From UBA1275 sp002323515 (lineage in GTDB: Bacteria > Bacteroidota > Rhodothermia > Balneolales > Balneolaceae), in assembly GCA_964007875.1 (NCBI GenBank), contig CAXGAH010000005.1, positions 65,673 through 129,672 on the forward strand: a stretch of DNA of 64,000 nucleotides, given 5' to 3'. Position 1 is the stretch's first letter. Each line of letters starts with the position of its first letter. Below, in pieces: positions 26,409 to 35,343 of this stretch. The notes under the pieces are model-generated. The model worked only from the letters and a program-made list of their open reading frames with translations, made no database searches and had not been told where the DNA came from. The position numbers and the translations under genes were made by a program.

Positions 26409-27296
26409 ATGAGGCTACCGTACTCACGCCTAATGGCGCTAGTTTCCTTTATTTTATTTCTATTATTTGGTGGATTTACCATAGCCCAAACTATTGTTAT
26501 ACCAGACACATTAAGAGGCTGGGAAGATAATTGGGTTGCAAATCTGAATGGTGCTCAGGCAAGCTTTGACAACTGGAGTGAAGGAGGGGTAAACACCATT
26601 AGTGGTACTTTTTCAACTAACTATTCCAAGATTTACAGAGGCGATTTATTTGCGTTTGGGATTCGCATAAATGGTAGGTATGGTCAAGCACGCTTGAATG
26701 GAGACACCCGTAAATCTGATGATTTATTGACCATCCGGACACGTAGCACCTTTGGATTTTCCGACCGTAAACGACTTTCTGCCTATGGTACGGTTATGTT
26801 ACGCACACAGTTTCGAGACGGTTTCGAGTACAATGCCAAACGTAATCCCGCAGGTGCTGACTCCTTGATTTCTGGTTTCTTTGCTCCAGCTTATGTAACC
26901 GAGGGGTTAGGGATAAGCTTTAATGTCGAAAAAAGTTTTCAAATGGAAGCAGGACTTGGTTTAAAACAAACCATTATTCTGCGAGAAAATTTAGCCCCTA
27001 ATTACGGTCTTAAGCAAGGGGATAATTATCGATTTGAGGGTGGTCTTACAACGGGTATTACTTTCCAAAAAGAGGTGCTCAAAAATGTTCAATACAATAC
27101 GGATATAGAAACTTTTACCAATTTGTTGCACCCTGTAAACGAAACCGATGTATACTGGTCTAACGAATTTATTGGTAAAATAAATTCAACTCTACGAACT
27201 TCATTGCAGTTTGAACTGCGCTATGACCATGATTTTTCAACGGATATTCAGCTTAAGCAAGTACTGAGCGCGGGTGTATCAATGGATTTATTTTAA
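26409..27296 (+). CDS. Outer-membrane protein, DUF3078-like
   Basis: 295 residues with a signal peptide (basic start, hydrophobic residues 8-24, cleavage after TIAQ). The mature part begins with GWEDNWVANLNGAQASFDNWSEGG, typical of DUF3078 proteins of Bacteroidota, and then alternates polar and hydrophobic residues to a terminal Phe, as expected of a small beta-barrel (about 12 strands). The function of the family is not known. It starts 10 bases after the PyrR-like gene. Confidence 0.8.
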   Translation: MRLPYSRLMALVSFILFLLFGGFTIAQTIVIPDTLRGWEDNWVANLNGAQASFDNWSEGGVNTISGTFSTNYSKIYRGDLFAFGIRINGRYGQARLNGDTRKSDDLLTIRTRSTFGFSDRKRLSAYGTVMLRTQFRDGFEYNAKRNPAGADSLISGFFAPAYVTEGLGISFNVEKSFQMEAGLGLKQTIILRENLAPNYGLKQGDNYRFEGGLTTGITFQKEVLKNVQYNTDIETFTNLLHPVNETDVYWSNEFIGKINSTLRTSLQFELRYDHDFSTDIQLKQVLSAGVSMDLF

Positions 27297-27311
27297 ATCA
27301 CCTATTTGATA

Positions 27312-28691
27312 ATGGACAGCTCACTATATCAGACCATTCAACCATCTCTACAGCAACTCCAAAAGTGGAAAAACTCTTTTGGTTCATTTACGACTCACCC
27401 TAGCTTAGTAGTCGAAGATTCAATCATTCAAGAAACTCTACGTACACTTAGTGAACGACTTACTGGGAATTATCCTTTTCATCATCCTAGTTATGCAGGT
27501 CAAATGCTCAAACCCCCCCATCCGGTTGCAGCACTAGCATATTCACTAACGATGGGGTTAAATCCAAATAATCACGCTTTAGACGGAGGGCCACCTAGTT
27601 CTGAAATGGAAAAAGAGTGTGTCCAAGCTTTGGCCAATTTGTTCGGTTATCATCATCCTTATTTAGGGCACCTTAGTTCAAGTGGTACCATTGCCAATTT
27701 AGAAGCGCTTTGGGTTGCCCGGAGTATACACCCAAAGAAAGGGATCGCATATTCTAGCGAAGCCCACTACACCCATGGTAGAATGGCTCAAGTCCTAGGC
27801 ATGAGAGCCCACTCTTTTCAGTTAGATTCTGAGCATTCCATTACTGAACATCTAGACGCACTCCCGTTCGATTCTATTGGTACATTAATCGTCACGATGG
27901 GTACTACTGGCTTGGGGAAAGTTGAACCCCTTGCACATATACTCGATTGGGCTCACTCCAGGGACATTAGAATTCACATCGATGCTGCTTATGGTGGTTT
28001 TTTCAAGTCAATCTCGAACCTCCTCCCAGGTCCTGTCGCCCATTGGGACCGGATGCATGAGGCCGATAGTATTGTAATCGATCCACATAAGCATGGGTTA
28101 CAACCCTATGGATGTGGGTGCGTACTTTTTAAAAACCCAGAAGTTGGTGTATTTTACAAACATGATTCTCCCTACACTTACTTCAGTTCTGAAGAGTTGC
28201 ATCTAGGTGAAATTAGCTTAGAATGTTCTCGAGCAGGCGCCTCGGCAGCTGCTTTTTGGGCTACTTTACAGTGTTTTCCATTGCAGTCAAATCTTGGATT
28301 TGGGCCTATACTAACCGCTTGTCACCGTGCAGCTATCAAGGCCTATAATTACTTAAATAAATGCGATGTACTGACGGCTTATATAGCACCTGAACTCGAT
28401 ATTATCACCTACTTTGCTGGGGAAAAAGATTCGCTAAGGTCTACATCAACCATTAGTAATCTGTCCAAAGAAATATTCCACCAAGGTATGGCCCACAAGG
28501 ATCTTAGTCAGCAGTACTTTATTTCACTTTACACGATAAGTTCGAAAGAATTTAGCCAAAGATTCCCTGAAATCCCGGCGGATAGCGCCGATGTGATTCT
28601 ACTAAGAAGTGTGCTTATGCGGCCCGAACAAGAATACACTGTTGAGGATTTACTTTGCCGAATAGAAGCAGACGCTAAGAATCTTCTTTAG
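27312..28691 (+). CDS. PLP-dependent group II decarboxylase
   Basis: 459 residues from the ATG at 27312 (a TTG two codons earlier is possible). The PLP Lys lies in IDPHKHGLQPYGCG; HLSSSGTIANLEAL binds the phosphate and HIDAAYGGFF holds the Asp for the pyridine nitrogen. This is the fold I group of glutamate, tyrosine, aromatic amino acid and diaminobutyrate decarboxylases. The substrate is not clear: the Lys region differs from GadB and from aromatic decarboxylases. Its 3' end overlaps clpB by 17 bases on the opposite strand. Confidence 0.85.
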   Translation: MDSSLYQTIQPSLQQLQKWKNSFGSFTTHPSLVVEDSIIQETLRTLSERLTGNYPFHHPSYAGQMLKPPHPVAALAYSLTMGLNPNNHALDGGPPSSEMEKECVQALANLFGYHHPYLGHLSSSGTIANLEALWVARSIHPKKGIAYSSEAHYTHGRMAQVLGMRAHSFQLDSEHSITEHLDALPFDSIGTLIVTMGTTGLGKVEPLAHILDWAHSRDIRIHIDAAYGGFFKSISNLLPGPVAHWDRMHEADSIVIDPHKHGLQPYGCGCVLFKNPEVGVFYKHDSPYTYFSSEELHLGEISLECSRAGASAAAFWATLQCFPLQSNLGFGPILTACHRAAIKAYNYLNKCDVLTAYIAPELDIITYFAGEKDSLRSTSTISNLSKEIFHQGMAHKDLSQQYFISLYTISSKEFSQRFPEIPADSADVILLRSVLMRPEQEYTVEDLLCRIEADAKNLL

Positions 28692-31347
28692 CCCATTCTT
28701 GTGGATCATGTAGAATCTCTGCAAATAGAATGGTATCCCCTTTTTCGGAAACCTGAGCTTCAAATTCTATTGCCCTATTGAGTTCCTTTTTCAATAATTC
28801 GGTGGCAATATTATTAACCAAATGCTGCTGAATCATTCTCTTTAATGGTCGCGCACCGAATACAGGATCAAATCCTCGTTCAGCCAGCCAATTTTTAATT
28901 TCCTCTGATATTTGAAGCACAACCTGTTGTTTAGCCAACATTTGATGTAACTTCTGGAGTTGAATATCAACAATAGATCGAATATCATGGGCCTCTAACG
29001 GATGAAATACAATGATATCGTCCACTCTGTTTAAAAACTCAGGACGAATACTCTTCTTCAACAAATCAATCAACTGCTCTTGCATTCTGATATACTGCGA
29101 TTGATCCCATGGTCCTTTGTTTCGCTCCATTTCTTCCATAATTAGGGAGGAACCAAGATTAGAGGTCATAATGATGATGGTATTCGTAAAATCGACCGTT
29201 ATGCCTTTACTATCGGTTAATCGTCCCTCATCGAGAACTTGTAGTAAAATATTAAAGACATCGGGATGTGCCTTTTCCACCTCATCCAACAATAATACTG
29301 AATAGGGTCTGCGACGAACCGCCTCGGTAAGCTGACCTCCCTCATCATGACCAACATATCCCGGAGGGGCTCCAACTAGACGACTCACCGAGTATTTTTC
29401 CATGTATTCACTCATATCTATACGAATCATGGCCTGAGCATCATTAAACAAAAACTCAGCTAACGTGCGAGCCAATTCCGTTTTCCCAACCCCAGTAGAA
29501 CCCAAAAAGAAAAAAGAACCGATGGGACGATCTTCATCCTGTAAGCCTGCCCTAGATCTTCGAACAGCATTAGCGACAGCTTCAATAGCATTGTCTTGCC
29601 CAATTACACGCTTATGTAACTCGTCTTCAAGCATTAATAGTTTTTCCCTGTCAGACTGCACCATTTTACTGACGGGTATGCCGGTCCAGCGCGCCACGAT
29701 ATCAGCTATATCTTCAGCAACCACCTCTTCTTTTAGCAGGATTGTTCCTTCTTGTAATCGCTGTGCATGCTCGTGAGCAAGTTGCAACTCTTTTTCAAGC
29801 TGTACTAAAGTACCATAGCGAAGCTCGGCTACTCGTTCATACTCCCCTTTTCGCTCAGCCTTGTCTGCCTGATTACGCGTGGTTTCAATTGCTTGTTTGA
29901 GATCTCGTACTTGTTGAATTACCGACCGCTCTTGATCCCATTGAGTGCGCATACCAGTTCGCTTCTCGATTAAATCTGCAAGTTCTTTTTCGAGTTGATT
30001 AAGTTTAGCAGACTCTTTCTCTACTTGTTTTTTTGTAGTAGAATCTTGTTCCCGCTTTAAGGCTTCTCGCTCTATTTCAAGTTGCCGAATTTGTCGCTCC
30101 AAGGCATCTAGCTCTTCTGGCAGGGAGTCTATTTGTAGGCGTAAACGAGAAGCAGCCTCATCAATCAAATCGATGGCCTTATCTGGCAAAAATCGGTCTG
30201 CTATGTATCGATGAGATAATTCGGCGGCGGCCACAATTGCAGCATCGGTTATTCGAACCCCATGATGGAGTTCATAGCGCTCTTGCAACCCTCTTAAAAT
30301 TGAAACTGTATCCTCCACACTTGGCTCACCCACTACTACGGTTTGTAAACGCCGTTCCAATGCCTTGTCTTTCTCAATGTATTTACGGTACTCATCCAAA
30401 GTGGTCGCACCAATGGCATGCATTTCTCCTCTAGCCAAAGCTGGTTTTAAAATGTTAGCCGCATCCATGGCTCCATCGGTGGCACCCGCTCCAACAAGGG
30501 TATGTATTTCATCTATAAAAAGAATAATCTCTCCATCTGAGTCCGTTACTTCCTTAACCACCGCTTTTAAACGTTCTTCAAACTCACCCCTGAACTTAGT
30601 TCCAGCAATTAACGCCCCCATGTCTAAAGCTAAAATTCGCTTTTGCTTAAGGCTTTCAGGAACATCACCACGTACAATCCGCAATGCCATACCCTCAGCA
30701 ATAGCTGTTTTGCCAACTCCGGGTTCTCCGATCAGTACCGGATTATTTTTGGTTCTTCTGGATAAGATTTGCATTACTCTTCGGATTTCGGCATCTCTTC
30801 CAATCACTGGGTCTAACTTGTTTTTTTCTGCCCACTCATTTAAATCTCTAGCATATTTTTTTAATGCTGCAAAACGGCTCTCGGCGTTCGGATCATCGAC
30901 TTTTTGCCCGCCGCGTGTTTCTTTAAGTACTTGCTGAATAGCTTCCTTTTTAAGCCCTAACCCCTGCCAATCTTTCACCCATGTTTCGCCTACCTTAGAT
31001 ATGGCCATAAGCACATGCTCGGTGCTAATATATTCATCGCCCATATCACGAGCTTCTACCTTTGCCTGATCTAACATACTCTTTGCAGTTGACCCTAGAT
31101 AAGGCCCCGATACCGACGCGCCAGATACCTTCGGTCGCATAGTAAGCTCTTTCTCTACAATAGCTTTAAGCTGGTCTTTTTGAACCCCTAATTTTAATAG
31201 AATGGAATGGATGGTATCTTGTTCACCCTCCAATAAGGCCTTTGCAATATGAACTGCTTCTACTACCTGATGACTTACATCCTGGGCTAGGTCTAGAGAT
31301 GATTGTATTGCTTGCTGCGCTTTTAATGTAAAACTGTTCAAATTCAT
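28675..31347 (-). CDS. clpB: ATP-dependent disaggregase ClpB
   Basis: 890 residues. Double Clp N domain (1-145), AAA+ 1 with Walker A GEPGVGKTA, a long coiled-coil middle domain (about 400-525), AAA+ 2 with Walker A GSTGVGKTEL, and the C-terminal D2-small domain. The middle domain separates it from ClpA and ClpC. With DnaK it rescues aggregated proteins after heat stress. Transcribed alone. No CIRCE element is visible upstream. Confidence 0.97.
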   Translation of the reverse strand: MNLNSFTLKAQQAIQSSLDLAQDVSHQVVEAVHIAKALLEGEQDTIHSILLKLGVQKDQLKAIVEKELTMRPKVSGASVSGPYLGSTAKSMLDQAKVEARDMGDEYISTEHVLMAISKVGETWVKDWQGLGLKKEAIQQVLKETRGGQKVDDPNAESRFAALKKYARDLNEWAEKNKLDPVIGRDAEIRRVMQILSRRTKNNPVLIGEPGVGKTAIAEGMALRIVRGDVPESLKQKRILALDMGALIAGTKFRGEFEERLKAVVKEVTDSDGEIILFIDEIHTLVGAGATDGAMDAANILKPALARGEMHAIGATTLDEYRKYIEKDKALERRLQTVVVGEPSVEDTVSILRGLQERYELHHGVRITDAAIVAAAELSHRYIADRFLPDKAIDLIDEAASRLRLQIDSLPEELDALERQIRQLEIEREALKREQDSTTKKQVEKESAKLNQLEKELADLIEKRTGMRTQWDQERSVIQQVRDLKQAIETTRNQADKAERKGEYERVAELRYGTLVQLEKELQLAHEHAQRLQEGTILLKEEVVAEDIADIVARWTGIPVSKMVQSDREKLLMLEDELHKRVIGQDNAIEAVANAVRRSRAGLQDEDRPIGSFFFLGSTGVGKTELARTLAEFLFNDAQAMIRIDMSEYMEKYSVSRLVGAPPGYVGHDEGGQLTEAVRRRPYSVLLLDEVEKAHPDVFNILLQVLDEGRLTDSKGITVDFTNTIIIMTSNLGSSLIMEEMERNKGPWDQSQYIRMQEQLIDLLKKSIRPEFLNRVDDIIVFHPLEAHDIRSIVDIQLQKLHQMLAKQQVVLQISEEIKNWLAERGFDPVFGARPLKRMIQQHLVNNIATELLKKELNRAIEFEAQVSEKGDTILFAEILHDPQEWAKEDS

Positions 31348-31452
31348 GGTCTCTCCATCATTAAATTAAAAAGAGAGAAATTGAACGTCTTTCAACGACA
31401 ATCCTCGTTTTATAAAGTACCAAAACCGTGCCACTCTTGGCGCTTTATATTG

Positions 31453-31477
31453 AAAGCCTGCCTTATTTGCAGGTTTT
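31453..31477. terminator. Hairpin between htrA and clpB
   Basis: AAAGCCTGC, seven bases, GCAGGTTTT: a 9-base stem with one G-T wobble, then TTATTTTT on the plus strand. It lies 16 bases downstream of the htrA stop (minus strand). The T-run is better on the plus strand, so it may work in one direction only. Confidence 0.4.
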
Positions 31478-31492
31478 ATTTTTCAAGTTATA

Positions 31493-33022
31493 CTACATCC
31501 TAAATGCTATGAATTGTTTTAGGTTATCCCGCTCTATCGTGAGTAATATTGCCTTATCGCCTGCTTCAATACTACGGCTTACTTCTGCATAGAATTGATC
31601 CGCATTGTTTATAGATTTTCTCTTAACCGCTGAGATAACATCCCCATTTCTTAAGCCCCTTTGATAGGCATCACTTGATTCTTTAAGACCTTGAACCATT
31701 ACCCCTTCAACCTCGTCACTTAATCGAAGCTCAGATCGCAAAGTCTCAGTCAAAGTTTGAACACTAAACCCTAAATCTTCAACCATATCTCTGGTAGTCG
31801 CAGAATTAGAAGCAAGGGCCTGCTCTCCCGGACGTTCTCCAATGGTAATGGTTAATTCAACTGGTTTGCCATCTCTAACTACTTGAACTTTAATTTTCTC
31901 ACCGGGTTTTAGACTCGCAATGTCTGTTCTAAATGAATCCCAACTTTGAACAGCTTCTCCATTGAGTCCCACAATGATATCTTCTTCTTTTAGTCCTCCT
32001 TTCTCAGCTGGCCCTTTGGTCTCAACTCGGCCCACAATGACACCTTTTGAAACCTCTAAATCCAAGGCATCGGCCATGGTAGGATCTAGTTCTCCCGCAG
32101 TATACATCCCTAAGTAGCCCCTGCTTACAGAACCATCTTCAATGAGGTCGTCCATAATACGTTTAGCTAATTTAACAGGAATGGCAAAACCAATCCCATC
32201 ATTTCCACCCGAGCGTGAGGCGATGGCGGAATTTATTCCCACCAAGGTACCGTTCAAATCTACCAGGGCTCCACCTGAATTACCAGGATTGATCGCTGCG
32301 TCAGTTTGAATATAGTCCCCATATACGGTTAGATTTAAGGAACGCCCACGAGCACTTACTATACCAAATGAAACCGTATGGGCAAGATCTTCGCTAAGAG
32401 GACTACCAATAGCCAACACGAAGGAGCCTACCTTAGCTTCATCACTATTACCCAAAGGTAAAGCTGGAGCCGCCCCTTCCTCAATTTGTAAAACAGCGAT
32501 ATCAGTCATGGGATCCGTTCCAATTAATGTAGCCTGTAGCTCTTGTCCATCAAATAATTGAACTATTATTTGATCGGTATTCTCAATTACGTGATTATTG
32601 GTTAGGATATAACCTTCATCGGAGACTACCACTCCTGAACCTAAGCCCCTTTGTACGTACTCACGTATATTTTCTCGACTATTTGGATTGCCAAAAAACA
32701 TTGAAAATGGATCCATCACGCGAACTTCACGTGTTCTTTGTGTGGTAATGGTCACTACCGATGGGTTCGAATTTTCTGCAATCTCTACAATTGCATCGTT
32801 AAAATCCTTAAGCCGCATTATAGGTTTATCAAGCATCTCTGAACTAGGCAGTGAATCGTAGCGATTCACTAAAGATTCTAAGGAATTTATTACTCCTACC
32901 GCGTCAGTTTTGCTTGAGGCAGCTCCAGTATTAGCTCCCCAGTCAGCTGCGAGAAAAAATAGTGCTATTGGAATGAATAAGGATACAAGTAACGCAAAGG
33001 TGGTTGTTGATTTACGCTTCAT
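31493..33022 (-). CDS. htrA: Do/HtrA-type periplasmic serine protease
   Basis: 509 residues. One N-terminal membrane segment or signal (about 8-28), then a trypsin-like domain with the triad His in LTNNHVIEN, Asp in MTDIAVLQ and Ser in NPGNSGGALV, and two PDZ domains (GYLGMYT region and the C-terminal third). It degrades or refolds damaged envelope proteins. A linker of about 65 residues separates the membrane segment from the protease domain. Close to clpB and hsp20, giving a stress-response group. Confidence 0.95.
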   Translation of the reverse strand: MKRKSTTTFALLVSLFIPIALFFLAADWGANTGAASSKTDAVGVINSLESLVNRYDSLPSSEMLDKPIMRLKDFNDAIVEIAENSNPSVVTITTQRTREVRVMDPFSMFFGNPNSRENIREYVQRGLGSGVVVSDEGYILTNNHVIENTDQIIVQLFDGQELQATLIGTDPMTDIAVLQIEEGAAPALPLGNSDEAKVGSFVLAIGSPLSEDLAHTVSFGIVSARGRSLNLTVYGDYIQTDAAINPGNSGGALVDLNGTLVGINSAIASRSGGNDGIGFAIPVKLAKRIMDDLIEDGSVSRGYLGMYTAGELDPTMADALDLEVSKGVIVGRVETKGPAEKGGLKEEDIIVGLNGEAVQSWDSFRTDIASLKPGEKIKVQVVRDGKPVELTITIGERPGEQALASNSATTRDMVEDLGFSVQTLTETLRSELRLSDEVEGVMVQGLKESSDAYQRGLRNGDVISAVKRKSINNADQFYAEVSRSIEAGDKAILLTIERDNLKQFIAFRM

Positions 33023-33171
33023 AAGCTTTATAAGATGTATTTTTTATAGTTTTAAAAATTTCTTTTTTTAACGAAGCAAGGGCGCCCTGTCGTATGTATA
33101 TAAGGGAATATATAGAGGCCACCCAAGTTCGAATCATCCAAACTCCAATTAGAATGCGAATTAGATCTTCA

Positions 33172-33600
33172 CTACTGGATTACTATCTGCTTTTTTATCG
33201 CTTTTTCGTGTTTTCTAATGGTCAATCGAAGTATACCATCCTGATATTTGGCAGCAATGGTATCCTTGTCTAGCCCTTGAGGGAGGTGAAAACTTCGATG
33301 GAAGGAACCATAAAATTGTTCCATTCTGTGCACATTAGTTTCTTTTGTTTCTTCCGCCGCTTTTCGCTCGCCAGAAACATAAAGTACATCCTGTTCTAAC
33401 TCTATCTGCATGTCTTCTTTGTGCACACCGGGTAGTTCTAACAAGAACTCAAATTCCTGCTTGTTTTCACGGATATCAACCTTAGGGGTTAAATTATTCA
33501 TAGTCCGAGCATTCGTTGGCTCAAAAAATTCATCCATTAGCTCGTTAAAGCTCTTTGATAGATGTCGGTAATTAGGTCGGGTATATCGTACTAGTGCCAT
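33172..33600 (-). CDS. Small heat-shock protein Hsp20
   Basis: I chose the ATG at 33598-33600 (142 residues): the protein then begins MALVRYTRPNYRHLS. A longer in-frame start at 33741 adds 47 residues of non-family sequence. The alpha-crystallin domain runs from about residue 38: FLLELPGVHKEDMQIELEQD, then the YGSFHRSFHLPQGLD block and DGILRLTIRKHE. There is a C-terminal I-x-I/V-like tail (KKQIVIQ). A holdase chaperone of the cytosol. Confidence 0.95.
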   Translation of the reverse strand: MALVRYTRPNYRHLSKSFNELMDEFFEPTNARTMNNLTPKVDIRENKQEFEFLLELPGVHKEDMQIELEQDVLYVSGERKAAEETKETNVHRMEQFYGSFHRSFHLPQGLDKDTIAAKYQDGILRLTIRKHEKAIKKQIVIQ

Positions 33601-33821
33601 AATTGGTATCTCAATATTGTTTATCGTTTTACGTTTAGCTTGAACAGATAAACACAAAAAGTATGCCATTAGGCAAGCCCCACATCTATTACTGTCAGCC
33701 CGCTGGTGTATCCTAGGTAAGGTATGACGGGATTTCAGCACAATAAAATAGATTGTCAGTAGACTAAGTAAAAGAGACAGATGCCATCTGAAAGTACGTC
33801 ATCTACCAAGAAAAATTGTCA

Positions 33822-35177
33822 CTAACCGTAGCTTTTCTTCCATTCCTTAGATATAAGGAAAGCTAATTCTAAGGATTGTTCATAATTCAGGCGCGGATCA
33901 CAAAATGTTTCGTAATTCAAATTTAGTCCATTTTCATCCAACCCTTTAGCGCCTCCAACGCACTCGGTCACATCATCGCCAGTTAGTTCCAAGTGGACAC
34001 TACCTAAATAGCTACCCTCCGATCTGTGAATGGCAAATGCATGCTTAAGTTCTTCCATTATGTGATCAAAATTACGGGTTTTGTAGTCATTTGTGGAAGA
34101 AAATGTATTTCCATGCATAGGATCAGAACTCCACACTACAGGAAATCCTTCTCTTCGTACCGCTTTTATAAGTCTAGGAAGCCCCTGCTGAATCTGATCT
34201 TTTCCAAACCGGGTGATCAATACAATTTTTCCTACCCCATGAGAGGGATTTAATTTCTCTATTAGTTTTAGGGTAGTATCAAGAGTGTATGGTGGGCCTA
34301 TTTTTATCCCGATGGGGTTTTCTATTCCGCGTAAATATTCGACGTGAGCTTCATCTAAATCACGGGTTCTGTTTCCTAACCATACCATATGGGCACTTAA
34401 ATTAAAATAGCCCTCTTTTCTTGGCACCTTTCTGGTTTGAGCGGAATCATAAAACAAATTAAGTGCCTCATGCGAGGTATAAAAATCCACTTTTTGAGAC
34501 TGTTGTAATCTTCGCTCAGACACCGCATCCATAAACTTTACCGCCTGGGTGATAGATTTCACCATAGACTCATATTCTTGGTGATAGGGGTTATTCTGCA
34601 TGAAATCTAGCTCCCATTGTTCAGGATAATGTAAATCAGCAAAGCCCTCATCACCCAGTGCACGAATAAAATTCAAGGTCAATCCCGCCTTATGGTACCC
34701 TTCCAACAAACGTTTCGGATCAGGCACTCGCTTAACTTGGTCTTTTTCAAAACCATTGATTAGATCTCCACGATAATTGTGCATTTCAACCCCGTCCACG
34801 GTTTCAAAAGCAGAGGAACGTGGTTTTGCATATTGTCCAGCCATTCTCCCAACCCTAATTACGGGTACCCCCATTTCATGTATCATGATAAAACTGGTCT
34901 GCAAAAGCACTTTTACCAAGTTCACAATCTTAGATGAACGGGTTAAATCAAAACTCTCGGCACAATCTCCGGCTTGAAACAAAAATGCTTTTCCCTCACT
35001 TACAGCGGCAAGTTTATCCTTTAGGGATTCGATCTCCCATGAAGTAACTAATGGAGGTAAGGTTTGTAACTCAGCGTAAGAGCGTTCAAGTTCTTCCTTA
35101 TTTGGATAATCAGGAAGCTGTTGAATTGGAAATTCTCTCCAACTAGTTGGACTCCATTCAGCGGTACGTACAGACAT
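33822..35177 (-). CDS. Class II DAHP synthase
   Basis: 451 residues, class II (plant/mycobacterial) 3-deoxy-7-phosphoheptulonate synthase. LFQAGDCAESF, VIRVGRMAGQYAKPRS, HMVWLGNRTRDLDEAHVEY, GIKIGPPYTLD and WSSDPMHGNT are typical; Cys, His, Glu and Asp metal ligands are in these motifs. It joins PEP and erythrose 4-phosphate, the first step of the shikimate pathway. Divergent from uvrA across 166 bases. No ACT or chorismate mutase domain is fused. Confidence 0.96.
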   Translation of the reverse strand: MSVRTAEWSPTSWREFPIQQLPDYPNKEELERSYAELQTLPPLVTSWEIESLKDKLAAVSEGKAFLFQAGDCAESFDLTRSSKIVNLVKVLLQTSFIMIHEMGVPVIRVGRMAGQYAKPRSSAFETVDGVEMHNYRGDLINGFEKDQVKRVPDPKRLLEGYHKAGLTLNFIRALGDEGFADLHYPEQWELDFMQNNPYHQEYESMVKSITQAVKFMDAVSERRLQQSQKVDFYTSHEALNLFYDSAQTRKVPRKEGYFNLSAHMVWLGNRTRDLDEAHVEYLRGIENPIGIKIGPPYTLDTTLKLIEKLNPSHGVGKIVLITRFGKDQIQQGLPRLIKAVRREGFPVVWSSDPMHGNTFSSTNDYKTRNFDHIMEELKHAFAIHRSEGSYLGSVHLELTGDDVTECVGGAKGLDENGLNLNYETFCDPRLNYEQSLELAFLISKEWKKSYG

Positions 35178-35343
35178 AATAACTCAGTTTTACAATTTCG
35201 ATAAAATAATGAGGGCAATTAACATACAGTATTTTTTGGAAAGCTACGTAAAAAAAGGAGTCAAAATAGAAGAATTTGCTTTAGATGTTTGGTAATTTAG
35301 CTTTTTGTTCTATTTGGCCGACTAACCCTATCAAGGAAGTTGT

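Noticed and set aside
31418..31433. Sigma-54-like sequence (minus strand TGGCAC then GGTA) before clpB
   Set aside because: The -24 half fits but the -12 half reads TGGTA instead of TTGCA, and clpB is not usually sigma-54 dependent; one chance match is not enough.
33079..33088. Perfect 10-base palindrome AGGGCGCCCT between htrA and hsp20
   Set aside because: No loop, no following T-run and short enough to occur by chance, so not listed as a site or terminator.
33601..33741. 47-residue N-terminal extension of hsp20
   Set aside because: Cys- and Arg-rich non-family sequence; the ATG at 33600 gives the normal Hsp20 length.
35209..35295. 28-codon plus-strand ORF between the DAHP synthase and uvrA genes
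   Set aside because: Very short, no ribosome binding site, and it occupies the divergent promoter region; no evidence of selection.
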